Source: Marivivens sp.
GTDB taxonomy: Bacteria; Pseudomonadota; Alphaproteobacteria; Rhodobacterales; Rhodobacteraceae
Assembly: GCA_024642115.1 (NCBI GenBank)
Contig: JAHEBU010000003.1
Span: 248,001 to 312,000 of the forward strand
Direction of reading: 5' to 3'
DNA: 64,000 nucleotides
A program made the translations under genes and the position numbers. Of this stretch, positions 42,521 through 50,198 are shown piece after piece (position 1 is the first letter of the stretch; every line of letters begins with the position of its first letter). The notes under the pieces were generated by a model that saw nothing but the letters and a program-made list of their open reading frames with translations, was not told the DNA's origin and ran no database searches.

Positions 42521-43591
42521 ATGACTGTCTCCGAAGCCTATCGTGTCGAAGTGTCCGCTGGCCGCCTCATTGCGGACCCTGCTCAGACCGCAGTTCTGGA
42601 CGCGCTGGACCGGGTGCAGGCCGATCTCGAAGCCCCCCAGAAAAAGGGGCTGTTCCGCAAGGCTCCGGCCGCTGTGCGCGGCGTTTATCTGTGGGGCGGG
42701 GTTGGGCGGGGCAAATCCATGCTGATGGACCTTGCCCATGCGCAGATCGACGTGCCTAAGCGACGTCGGCACTTTCATGCCTTCATGCAAGAGGTCCATG
42801 CAGGGATCGCCAAGGCGCGCGCCCGAGGCGTGGACGATCCTATCGCCCCGGTCGCGGCAGACATTGCGGCCGACATTCGCCTTCTGGCATTCGACGAAAT
42901 GCAGATCAGCGACATCACGGACGCGATGATCGTGGGCCGCCTGTTTCAGGCACTGTTTACGGGCGGCGTGACGATCATCACCACCTCGAACCGGCCTCCG
43001 GACGATTTGTACAAGAACGGTTTGAACCGCGAGGTTTTCTTGCCCTTCATCGCTCTGCTCAAGGACCGGATGGAGGTGCGCGAACTGGCGAGCCCGACCG
43101 ACCACCGGCAGGGGCGGCTAGGCGGGGCAAAAACCTATTTCACGCCCAATGATGCGGCCGCCCGCACCGCAATCGGGGCAATCTGGGATGGCTTTGCCGC
43201 CGGTCAGGCGCATCCACTGCAACTGCGCGTTCAGAGGCGGGATGTAGAGCTTCCGCTCTTCCACAACGGGGTCGCCCGGGCGACGTTCTATGATCTTTGC
43301 GGCAGGGCGCTGGGTCCGGCAGATTACCTGGCCCTTGCGGACGCCGTGCGCATCCTGATCCTCGACGACATCCCCCGCCTGTCCCGGTCGAACTTCAACG
43401 AGGCCAAGCGGTTCGTCACACTGATCGACGCGCTTTACGAGGCGCGGGTGCGGCTGATCTGTTCGGCGGCCGCCGAACCGGACATGCTGTATGTCGAAGG
43501 CGAGGGGACCTTTGAATTCGCCCGAACTGCCTCGCGGCTGGTTGAAATGCAGGCCGCAGACTGGGGTCGGGACGGACGCGCTGATCTATAG
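42521..43591 (+). CDS. zapE: Cell division protein ZapE (AFG1-like ATPase)
   Basis: This 356-residue AAA-type P-loop ATPase of the ZapE/AFG1 family is linked to Z-ring constriction and stress survival. Walker A is GGVGRGKS (59-66), Walker B is LLAFDEMQ (121-128), and TTSNRPPDDLYKNGLNREVFLPFI follows as sensor region. The C-terminal part has FDDIPRLS-like ILDDIPRLSRSNFNEAKRF. ATG 42521 gives the normal length. The composite palindromic element ends 40 bases upstream and may shape its leader. Its 3' end overlaps the convergent LysM gene by 6 bases. Confidence 0.95.
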   Translation: MTVSEAYRVEVSAGRLIADPAQTAVLDALDRVQADLEAPQKKGLFRKAPAAVRGVYLWGGVGRGKSMLMDLAHAQIDVPKRRRHFHAFMQEVHAGIAKARARGVDDPIAPVAADIAADIRLLAFDEMQISDITDAMIVGRLFQALFTGGVTIITTSNRPPDDLYKNGLNREVFLPFIALLKDRMEVRELASPTDHRQGRLGGAKTYFTPNDAAARTAIGAIWDGFAAGQAHPLQLRVQRRDVELPLFHNGVARATFYDLCGRALGPADYLALADAVRILILDDIPRLSRSNFNEAKRFVTLIDALYEARVRLICSAAAEPDMLYVEGEGTFEFARTASRLVEMQAADWGRDGRADL

Positions 43592-44257
43592 CGGCGGAAT
43601 TGTCAGAACCTGCCCGGGCTTGATTTCATCGGGGGTGTTGAGACGGGACCGGTTCGCCTCGAACAACCGCAGGAACATGCCCCCGTCGCCGTAAAGTGCC
43701 TGCGCGATTGACCGCAGGCTGTCGCCCTCGGCCACGGTATAGGTGGGCGGAAGGGGGCGGATGGCCCTGCCTGCGGGCAGCTGGACGCGCAGGTCCATAA
43801 CCCCGGTGTCGGTGATCAGGGCCAGCGGCATCTGCACGACCCCGTTTTCCCGCGCATTGGCGATCAACCCCAGGATATAGGGCTCTGACCGATTGCGAGC
43901 CACGGCATCGGTCAGTGCCAGCCGCAGCCCCTCGGCGGTCACCGGGGACGGAGGTATGGCGCTCTGGGCCAGGTTGGCAAGAACTGTGGATGTCAGCGCC
44001 CGCAAATCGGCATCTGCCGCCGCTGGTGGTGCCGGGGCTGTCGGGAGGGCTGGCGCCGACGGCGGGTCCGTCTGCACCGCTGTCTCGGGGGCCGTTTGTG
44101 CGACCGCCGGCGGGGGCAATGGTGCCTCGGGCGTGTCGGCGCGGGTCACGGTTTCAGGGATCGTGCCGGGTGCAGGCGCACGCACCGGATGGGCGACGAC
44201 GATCCAGACGCACAGGCCCAGCGCAAAGACGAACAGGCCGATCACCGTGCGGATCAT
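43586..44257 (-). CDS. LysM-domain protein, membrane anchored
   Basis: A 223-residue protein with an N-terminal membrane segment (about 4-22), a long Pro/Ala/Thr-rich linker (about 28-80), a helical middle, and one C-terminal LysM domain (about 172-222): YTVAEGDSLRSIAQALYGDG, then LRLFEANRSRLNTPDEIKPGQVLTIP. LysM binds GlcNAc-containing glycans, so it probably docks on peptidoglycan in the periplasm. The start overlaps the rhodanese-like gene stop (ATGA), suggesting a shared pathway. Confidence 0.87.
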   Translation of the reverse strand: MIRTVIGLFVFALGLCVWIVVAHPVRAPAPGTIPETVTRADTPEAPLPPPAVAQTAPETAVQTDPPSAPALPTAPAPPAAADADLRALTSTVLANLAQSAIPPSPVTAEGLRLALTDAVARNRSEPYILGLIANARENGVVQMPLALITDTGVMDLRVQLPAGRAIRPLPPTYTVAEGDSLRSIAQALYGDGGMFLRLFEANRSRLNTPDEIKPGQVLTIPPL

Positions 44258-44850
44258 CCGGCCTCTCCCGGCCGCACGACGCTCAGTCCCAGCCCCGTCC
44301 AATCGGCCATGCCGCCCCGGTAATAGCGCAGATGGTCGGCAGGATACCCCAAAGCGATCAGGGCGGTGATGGTCTTGGTCGGGGCCGGATCGTCCGGGCC
44401 AGCCCCGAAAAAGGCCAGATGCTGGACGGCAGCGAACCCCCACTGTCCGCTCTGTTCGACACCACCCACGGCGGCCAAAATTTCACTCAGATAGGGGTTT
44501 TCGGGGGACAATGCGGCGACGGGAATGTTGACCGCCCCGGGGATCGAACCGATGGCAAATGCCGATGGGTCCCGCAAGTCGATCAGCAGACCGGCGCCTG
44601 TGGCCACCTCGGCCTGAAGAAAGGTGATGACCTCAAGCTCGGCCAAGGTCGGCACGCCAGGCGCAGCCAGCAAGGGCTGCACACAGGCCGGGGGACAGGC
44701 GACGTTTGCCTGCCGCTCTACCGTGATCCGGGTCTGGTTCAGCCGGATTGTAAAGGCATCGGCCCCTGGCACAATGGCACTGTCCTGCGCCACCGCCATT
44801 GCGGCGGGCGCGATCGCCAGCAACAGGCCAGACCCCCAGCCACGGATCAT
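44254..44850 (-). CDS. Periplasmic rhodanese-like protein lacking the active cysteine
   Basis: A 198-residue exported protein with a signal peptide cleaved near Ala21. Residues about 70-190 are rhodanese-like: LLIDLRDPSAFAIGSIPGAVNIPVA and the terminal YYRGGMADWTGLGL. The catalytic loop reads LAFFGAGPDDP (about 145-155), so the usual nucleophilic cysteine is absent. The only cysteines are Cys52 and Cys56 (ACPPAC) before the domain. It may therefore bind rather than transfer sulfur, or act as a structural module. It is coupled to the LysM gene. Confidence 0.8.
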   Translation of the reverse strand: MIRGWGSGLLLAIAPAAMAVAQDSAIVPGADAFTIRLNQTRITVERQANVACPPACVQPLLAAPGVPTLAELEVITFLQAEVATGAGLLIDLRDPSAFAIGSIPGAVNIPVAALSPENPYLSEILAAVGGVEQSGQWGFAAVQHLAFFGAGPDDPAPTKTITALIALGYPADHLRYYRGGMADWTGLGLSVVRPGEAG

Positions 44851-44932
44851 TCAATTACCCCAGTCCCCAGATTGGCAGAAAGACCGCCAATCGTCGGGCA
44901 AACTCTGCACCAATACACAACATCTAGAGGAA

Positions 44933-44967
44933 ATGCCGATTCGGGGTCAACCAAAGATGCCGATTCG
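44933..44967. promoter_or_regulatory. Direct repeat upstream of gabT
   Basis: ATGCCGATTCG occurs at 44933-44943 and again at 44957-44967, 24 bases apart and about 105 bases before the gabT start. Two half-sites on about two turns of the helix could bind a regulator. No regulator gene is adjacent, so this is tentative. Confidence 0.3.
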
Positions 44968-45072
44968 TCTCGCCATTGCGGCGTTTTCCCTCTGGCGAGT
45001 GCAGCATTGCAGCGTATTCTGGTCCCTGATTTCCGGGCTGACTGAACTGGCCCCTCGCATCAGGACCTTGCC

Positions 45073-46350
45073 ATGAAAAACGCCGATATCGCCGAACGCC
45101 GCAAAACCTCGATCGCCCGGGGGGTCGGCATGATGACCCAGATCTATGTGGACAAGGCATTGAATGCCGAGGTCTGGGATGTCGAGGGCAACCGGTATAT
45201 CGACTTTGCCGCCGGGATCGCCGTGGTCAACACCGGCCATTGCCACCCCACGGTCATGGCCGCGGTCGAAAAGCAGCTGCACAGCTTTACCCATACCTGC
45301 CATCAGGTCCTTCCCTACGAAAACTACATCCGGCTGGGCGAGCGCCTGAACGCGCTGGTGCCGGGTGATTTTGAAAAGCGGACCGTCTTCGTCACCACCG
45401 GGGCCGAAGCGGTCGAAAACGCCGTCAAGGTGGCCCGCTACGCCACCGGGCGGCAGGCGGTCATTGCCTTTGGCGGGGCGTTCCATGGGCGGACGTTTAT
45501 GGGCATGAGCCTCACCGGCAAGGTGCAGCCCTACAAGGCGGGCTTTGGCACCATGATGCCCGATATCTACCACGTCCCCTTCCCGATCGAGTTGCACGGC
45601 TATTCGACCGAAAGCGCGATGAAAGGGATCACGGCCCTCTTCAAGGCCGACCTCGACCCGGCCCGCGTGGCCGCCATAATCATCGAACCTGTTCAGGGCG
45701 AAGGCGGGTTCTATCAGGCCCCCCAAGACCTCATGCGCGGCCTGCGCAAGCTCTGCGATGATCACGGCATCATCCTGATCGCGGACGAGGTGCAGACCGG
45801 ATTTGCCCGCACAGGCAAGTTGTTTGCGATGGAACACTACGACGTGGCTGCCGACATCACCACCATGGCCAAGGGTCTGGCCGGGGGGCTGCCGCTGGCC
45901 GCACTGACGGGCCGGGCCGAGATCATGGATGCGGCCAATCCCGGTGGTCTGGGCGGCACCTATGGCGGCAATCCCTTGGGGATTGCGGCGGCCAATGCAG
46001 TTCTGGATGTGATCGAGGAAGAGGACCTGTGCGGTCGCGCCAACGTGCTCGGCTCCAAACTGCGCCAGCGGCTTGAATCCATGCGGGCAACCACGCCCCA
46101 GATCGTCGATATCCGAGGCCCCGGTTTCATGGTGGCCGTCGAATTCAACCTGCCCAACAGCCACACGCCAGACGCCGATTTCACGACGCGGGTGAGGATG
46201 GAGGCGCAAAAGCGCGGCCTGATCCTGCTGACCTGCGGCGTCTATGGCAACGTGATCCGGTTCCTTGCCCCCATCACCATCCCGGACGCCCATTTCAACG
46301 AGGCGCTGGATATCCTCGAGGCGTCTGTCGAGGCAGCAAAGGCGGCGTAG
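45073..46350 (+). CDS. gabT: 4-aminobutyrate aminotransferase
   Basis: This 425-residue class III PLP enzyme converts GABA and 2-oxoglutarate to succinate semialdehyde and glutamate. Motifs seen are FAAGIAVVNTGHCHPTV, TTGAEAVENAVKVARYATGR, IIEPVQGEGGFYQAP, ILIADEVQTGFARTGK and the PLP lysine Lys267 in TTMAKGLAGGLPLAALTG (E. coli GabT uses Lys268). AGGA precedes the ATG. No succinate-semialdehyde dehydrogenase gene is adjacent. A GC hairpin follows the stop. Confidence 0.94.
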   Translation: MKNADIAERRKTSIARGVGMMTQIYVDKALNAEVWDVEGNRYIDFAAGIAVVNTGHCHPTVMAAVEKQLHSFTHTCHQVLPYENYIRLGERLNALVPGDFEKRTVFVTTGAEAVENAVKVARYATGRQAVIAFGGAFHGRTFMGMSLTGKVQPYKAGFGTMMPDIYHVPFPIELHGYSTESAMKGITALFKADLDPARVAAIIIEPVQGEGGFYQAPQDLMRGLRKLCDDHGIILIADEVQTGFARTGKLFAMEHYDVAADITTMAKGLAGGLPLAALTGRAEIMDAANPGGLGGTYGGNPLGIAAANAVLDVIEEEDLCGRANVLGSKLRQRLESMRATTPQIVDIRGPGFMVAVEFNLPNSHTPDADFTTRVRMEAQKRGLILLTCGVYGNVIRFLAPITIPDAHFNEALDILEASVEAAKAA

Positions 46351-46365
46351 CGCCCGTCCCGTGGG

Positions 46366-46417
46366 CCGGGGGCGCTTCGCCCCCCGGACCCCCCGAGAGT
46401 TATTACAGCAAGGTGAA
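46366..46417. repeat. Hairpin plus conserved tail between gabT and a convergent gene
   Basis: A GC hairpin, GGGGGCG (46368-46374) against CGCCCCC (46378-46384), is followed after a C-rich stretch by GTTATTACAGCAAGGTGAA (46399-46417). The tail closely resembles GTTGTTATGGCAAGGTGAA in both composite elements (16357-16375 and 42425-42443). I recall GC-hairpin plus similar tails as common in Rhodobacterales. It probably ends transcription of one or both convergent genes. Confidence 0.6.
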
Positions 46418-46421
46418 CCAG

Positions 46422-46931
46422 TCAGCGGCGCTTGCTGGTAAATTCCGCCGCGCGGCAATCGGGCGTGACCGGGTCCGGCCCGGCGCTCAGCGGTGTGGCG
46501 GGGTCAACTCCGCTGGCTTCAATCCAGACACCGTTCATGCAGACGTCCTGCGCATAGTTTCCCGCATTGAACCCAAAGCCGGGATTGCCGCAATCGGCGA
46601 CGTCGCCGTTGGCGTTCCAGCCTTGGCTGTAGTTGCCTGGAAAGCTGCCGCCCATCAGGAACGACGATGTAGTCGGATCGAAATTCAGGACCCACGTGGT
46701 CGTGTCCGTCTTGTCGTCTAAGCTCCACGTCCCGATCAGCCGGCCCTGATGGTAACCTGCGATCTTGAACCGGGTGATATCCTCGGCGGTCACGATCTCC
46801 TTGGTCATCGCGGCCTCCGGCACGGTCATCCTGCCCGTCACGGTATAGTCGTTCGAGCCACGCCAGCAGAAATTATAGTCCGAGGCAGCGGCAGACCCCG
46901 CCAGCAGGATCAGGGCCAAGACCACTTTCAT
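46422..46931 (-). CDS. Secreted protein of unknown function
   Basis: A 169-residue protein with a short signal peptide (cleaved near AASA/SD) and a mature domain with four cysteines, one in FCWRGSNDY, two in DCGNPGFGF and DVCMNGVW, and one in TPDCRAAEF. It looks beta-rich and resembles no family I can name. Its start overlaps the folC stop (ATGA), so it is the third gene of the accD-folC operon. Its predicted periplasmic location makes a direct role in folate or fatty-acid synthesis unlikely. Confidence 0.75.
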   Translation of the reverse strand: MKVVLALILLAGSAAASDYNFCWRGSNDYTVTGRMTVPEAAMTKEIVTAEDITRFKIAGYHQGRLIGTWSLDDKTDTTTWVLNFDPTTSSFLMGGSFPGNYSQGWNANGDVADCGNPGFGFNAGNYAQDVCMNGVWIEASGVDPATPLSAGPDPVTPDCRAAEFTSKRR

Positions 46932-48199
46932 CCGTTATCCCGCAACACATGGCCCGCCAGATACAGCGATCCGCAGATCAGGATGCGGGCGCCCGGGTGG
47001 GCGGCGGCGATGGACTGGACGGCGGCCAGCACAGAAGGCGCCTCGGTGCTGGGCAGGCCGACGGCAGCGCCATAGGCAGCGGTCTGATCGGCGGGGATCG
47101 TGTTGACTTCGCCAGGGATGGATACGGCGGTCAGACTACCCGCCACCTGGGCCAAGGGGCGCAGGTAGCCGCCGATATCCTTGGTGTTGAGCATCCCGCA
47201 GATCAGGTGGGTCGGCTTGTCCGACATGCGCTGCAAGGTGTCCGCGACCGCCTGCCCGCCTGCCGGGTTGTGCCCGCCGTCCAGCCACAGCTCGCACCGC
47301 CCCGCGGCCTCGACCAACGGGCCGGACTTCAGGCGCTGCATCCGGGCGGGCCAGTACGCCTTGGTGACAGCAGCATCGTAGGCCGGCTCGGGCACTTTCA
47401 GAAACCGCAGCGCAGCAATTGCCGCACCTGCGTTGAACACCTGATGCGGGCCGGGCAGGTTGGGCAGGGGCAGGTCCAGCAGGCCGTCCTCGTCCTGATA
47501 GATCATCCGCCCGCGCTCTTCGCTCACATGCCAGTGCTGGCCATAGGCGATAAGAGGGGCGTGCAGGCTGCGCGCCTCGGCCTCGATCACATCCATCGCA
47601 GGCTCGTCCTGCGGGCCGACGATGCAGGGGACGCCCTTCTTGATGATCCCCGCCTTGGACCAGGCGATTTCGGCCAACGTGTCGCCCAGATACTGCTGAT
47701 GGTCGATACTGACAGGCGTGATGATGGTCAAAAGCGGCTTGTCAAAGACGTTGGTGGCGTCATAGCGGCCGCCCAGACCGACTTCCAACAAGGTATAATC
47801 GGCAGGCGTCCGGGCCATTGCGACAAAGGCGGCGGCGGTCGTGATCTCGAAATAGGTGATGTTGGTGCCCGCGTTTGCGGCCTCGCACTCGGCCAGAACA
47901 GCCTCGAGCGCGGGTTCCGCAATCAAGTCCCCCGCAAGCCGGATCCGTTCATGGAACCGGGCGAGGTGGGGCGAGGTATAGGCATGGGCGCGCAAGCCAA
48001 CGGCCTCTAGTCCCGCACGGATCATGGCCTGCGTGGACCCTTTGCCATTTGTCCCGGCCACATGGATGATCGGGGGCATTGACCGTTCGGGATGACCCAG
48101 CTTGGGCAACAAGCCCAGCATCCGGTCAAGCGTCAGGTCGATCACCTTGGGGTGCATCGCCATCATCCGCTGGAGGATGACGTCAGAACCAGAAGTCAC
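46928..48199 (-). CDS. folC: Bifunctional folylpolyglutamate synthase / dihydrofolate synthase
   Basis: FolC adds glutamate to dihydropteroate and then extends folate glutamate chains, using ATP. The 423-residue protein has the P-loop IHVAGTNGKGSTQAMIR, the omega-loop-like YTSPHLARFHERIRL, FEITTAAAF, EVGLGGRYDATN and DGGHNPAGGQAVADTL. The start is GTG at 48199, overlapping the accD stop (GTGA). The accD-folC order is widely conserved in Proteobacteria. Confidence 0.95.
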   Translation of the reverse strand: MTSGSDVILQRMMAMHPKVIDLTLDRMLGLLPKLGHPERSMPPIIHVAGTNGKGSTQAMIRAGLEAVGLRAHAYTSPHLARFHERIRLAGDLIAEPALEAVLAECEAANAGTNITYFEITTAAAFVAMARTPADYTLLEVGLGGRYDATNVFDKPLLTIITPVSIDHQQYLGDTLAEIAWSKAGIIKKGVPCIVGPQDEPAMDVIEAEARSLHAPLIAYGQHWHVSEERGRMIYQDEDGLLDLPLPNLPGPHQVFNAGAAIAALRFLKVPEPAYDAAVTKAYWPARMQRLKSGPLVEAAGRCELWLDGGHNPAGGQAVADTLQRMSDKPTHLICGMLNTKDIGGYLRPLAQVAGSLTAVSIPGEVNTIPADQTAAYGAAVGLPSTEAPSVLAAVQSIAAAHPGARILICGSLYLAGHVLRDNG

Positions 48200-49125
48200 G
48201 GTTTGGCAGCCCCTTTGGCGGCGGAGTCAGTGGCGGTAACTGGCGTTGGTGCAGGCAGATCGGCCAACACGGCCATGTCGAGGCCCATCAGCATCCGCAC
48301 GACGGAAATCAACTCGTCGCGCAGCTTGCCCCGGGGGGTCACCCGGTCGATCATTCCGTGGTCCAGCAGATATTCGGCCCGCTGGAACCCTTCGGGCAGC
48401 TTTTCGCGGATCGTCTGTTCGATCACGCGGGCGCCGGCAAAGCCGATCAGGGCGTTGGGTTCGGCAATCTGCACGTCACCCAGCATGGCATAGCTGGCGG
48501 TGACACCGCCCGTGGTCGGATGGGTCAGCACGACGATGTAGGGCAGGCCCGCCTCGCGCAGCATCTGCACGGCTATTGTTGACCGGGGCATCTGCATCAG
48601 GCCCAGGATACCTTCCTGCATCCGGGCGCCCCCTGCGGCGGAAAACAGGATCATCGGACATTTTGCCGCGATGGCGGCTTCGGCTGCGGCGATGATGGCG
48701 TTGCCGACATACATGGACATCGACCCGCCCATGAAACTGAAATCCTGCGCACAGGCTACGATCGGGGTGCGGCCGATCTCGCCCCGGGCGACCAGCATGG
48801 CGTCCTTTTCACCCGTCGCCTTTTGCGAGGCTTTCAGGCGGTCGGTGTATTTCTTCTGATCGCGGAACTGCAACGGATCGACGATCGGCTCGGGGACCTT
48901 GACCTCGGTAAAGATGCCACCGTCGAACAGGGCGGCGAACCGGGCGCGGGGGCTGATCTGCATGTGATGGTTGCAGTTGGTGCAGACGTTCAGGTTGTCC
49001 GACAATTCACGGTGAAACAGCATCGTCCCGCATTCGTCGCACTTGGTCCACAGATTCTCTGGCACTTCGCGGCGCGAAAAAAGCGAGTTGATCGTGGGGC
49101 GGACGTAGTTGGTGATCCAGTTCAT
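48196..49125 (-). CDS. accD: Acetyl-CoA carboxylase carboxyltransferase subunit beta
   Basis: A 309-residue subunit that transfers the carboxyl group from biotin to acetyl-CoA in fatty-acid synthesis. An N-terminal zinc ribbon is complete: Cys29, Cys32, Cys48 and Cys51 (CDECG and CTNCN). The crotonase-fold core shows SFMGGSMSMYVGNAI, then FSAAGGARMQEGILGLMQM and THPTTGGVTASYAMLGD. AGGGA precedes the ATG. It is translationally coupled to folC. The alpha subunit gene is not in the window. Confidence 0.97.
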   Translation of the reverse strand: MNWITNYVRPTINSLFSRREVPENLWTKCDECGTMLFHRELSDNLNVCTNCNHHMQISPRARFAALFDGGIFTEVKVPEPIVDPLQFRDQKKYTDRLKASQKATGEKDAMLVARGEIGRTPIVACAQDFSFMGGSMSMYVGNAIIAAAEAAIAAKCPMILFSAAGGARMQEGILGLMQMPRSTIAVQMLREAGLPYIVVLTHPTTGGVTASYAMLGDVQIAEPNALIGFAGARVIEQTIREKLPEGFQRAEYLLDHGMIDRVTPRGKLRDELISVVRMLMGLDMAVLADLPAPTPVTATDSAAKGAAKP

Positions 49126-49189
49126 GGGTCATCCCTATCAGGTCGGGGCGGCTGGAAAGCGAGATATGCCGATGGGGGCGGAAATGCAA

Positions 49190-50098
49190 TCAGCGCCGCA
49201 CGGCAATTCGGGCGGCCAGCCACATGACCAGAACACCCAAAGACAAGGTGGCCAGGCTGAACAGGTTCCACGGGGTCCACAGGTCCTGCAAGCTGGTGCT
49301 GACCACGCCCTCGGGGGCTTGCGGATAAAGTAGCAGCGCCAGCCCTGAATCCGGCCCGTCCTGCATTCCCCACAGCAGAAAGGCAAAGATGTTGTTGACG
49401 AAATGCAAGGCGATGGCAGGGCCGAGTGTGCCGCACCGCCCCGTCAGGTCCGCGCAGGCCAGCCCCAACAGCCCTGCCCAGATCGCCCACAGTGCCCCCT
49501 CTGCCGGGCCGGGCGCGTTCCAGTAGTGAACCAGCCCGAACAACATGCTAGGAAGCACCATCCAGACCAGTGGCCGTGTGGACAGCACCGCCAGTTGTTG
49601 TTGCAGATACCCTCGGAAAAACAGCTCTTCGGCACTGGTCTGAAGCAGGATCATCGCCAGCCCCACAGGAAGAAAGGTTAGCCACTGACCCAGCGGGCGA
49701 ACAGCGGCAATATCCATGGCGGTCGGCCAGGGCGGCAGAATCTCCTGCGCGAGGCTGACGCCAAAGACGGCCACCGCCACGGACAGAAACTGCCGCCCGG
49801 CCAACGGCAGCGGGCCAATCACCGTTTCAATCCGGCGACCGTGGAGGCGGCGCAGGACCAGTGACAGCATCAGGACGGGAATGGCAAAGCCCGCCAGTCC
49901 CGCAATCACACCGCCCGGTGTGGTTCCGGTCAGAAACCCGCCCAACTGGTTGTCCGACAGCAGCATGACGGCAATCGTTTCGGGCACCGCCACAAACGAT
50001 CCGACCACCAGAAAGGCCCCCAAAACCGTCCGGCCCAGCCCCGGTCCGGTCAGGGCGGCTGCGGCATAGGCGGCATGAGGGGCATAGGGCGGGCGCAT
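49190..50098 (-). CDS. CPBP family intramembrane glutamic endopeptidase
   Basis: A 302-residue membrane protein with about eight hydrophobic segments. The CPBP (Abi) signature is present: SAEELFFRGYLQQQ with the paired glutamates, then GLVHYWN and ALHFVNNIFAFLLW, which provide the histidine and asparagine of the active site. Members act as Rce1-like proteases or immunity proteins. No bacteriocin or prenylated substrate is near, so the function is open. It ends 64 bases before accD. Confidence 0.88.
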   Translation of the reverse strand: MRPPYAPHAAYAAAALTGPGLGRTVLGAFLVVGSFVAVPETIAVMLLSDNQLGGFLTGTTPGGVIAGLAGFAIPVLMLSLVLRRLHGRRIETVIGPLPLAGRQFLSVAVAVFGVSLAQEILPPWPTAMDIAAVRPLGQWLTFLPVGLAMILLQTSAEELFFRGYLQQQLAVLSTRPLVWMVLPSMLFGLVHYWNAPGPAEGALWAIWAGLLGLACADLTGRCGTLGPAIALHFVNNIFAFLLWGMQDGPDSGLALLLYPQAPEGVVSTSLQDLWTPWNLFSLATLSLGVLVMWLAARIAVRR

Positions 50099-50198
50099 GG
50101 GCGGACACTAGGGCGGGTATGGCTGCTGCGCAAACCCGCTTGTGAAGGCGGCAGCGGTCTTTTAGACCAACCTGCGAACCTTTCCCCGGGAGGATGCC

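Noticed and set aside
49190-50098. CPBP protease as part of a defence or bacteriocin-immunity system
   Set aside because: Neighbouring genes (accD, folC, ilvD) are housekeeping and no toxin or defence gene is present.
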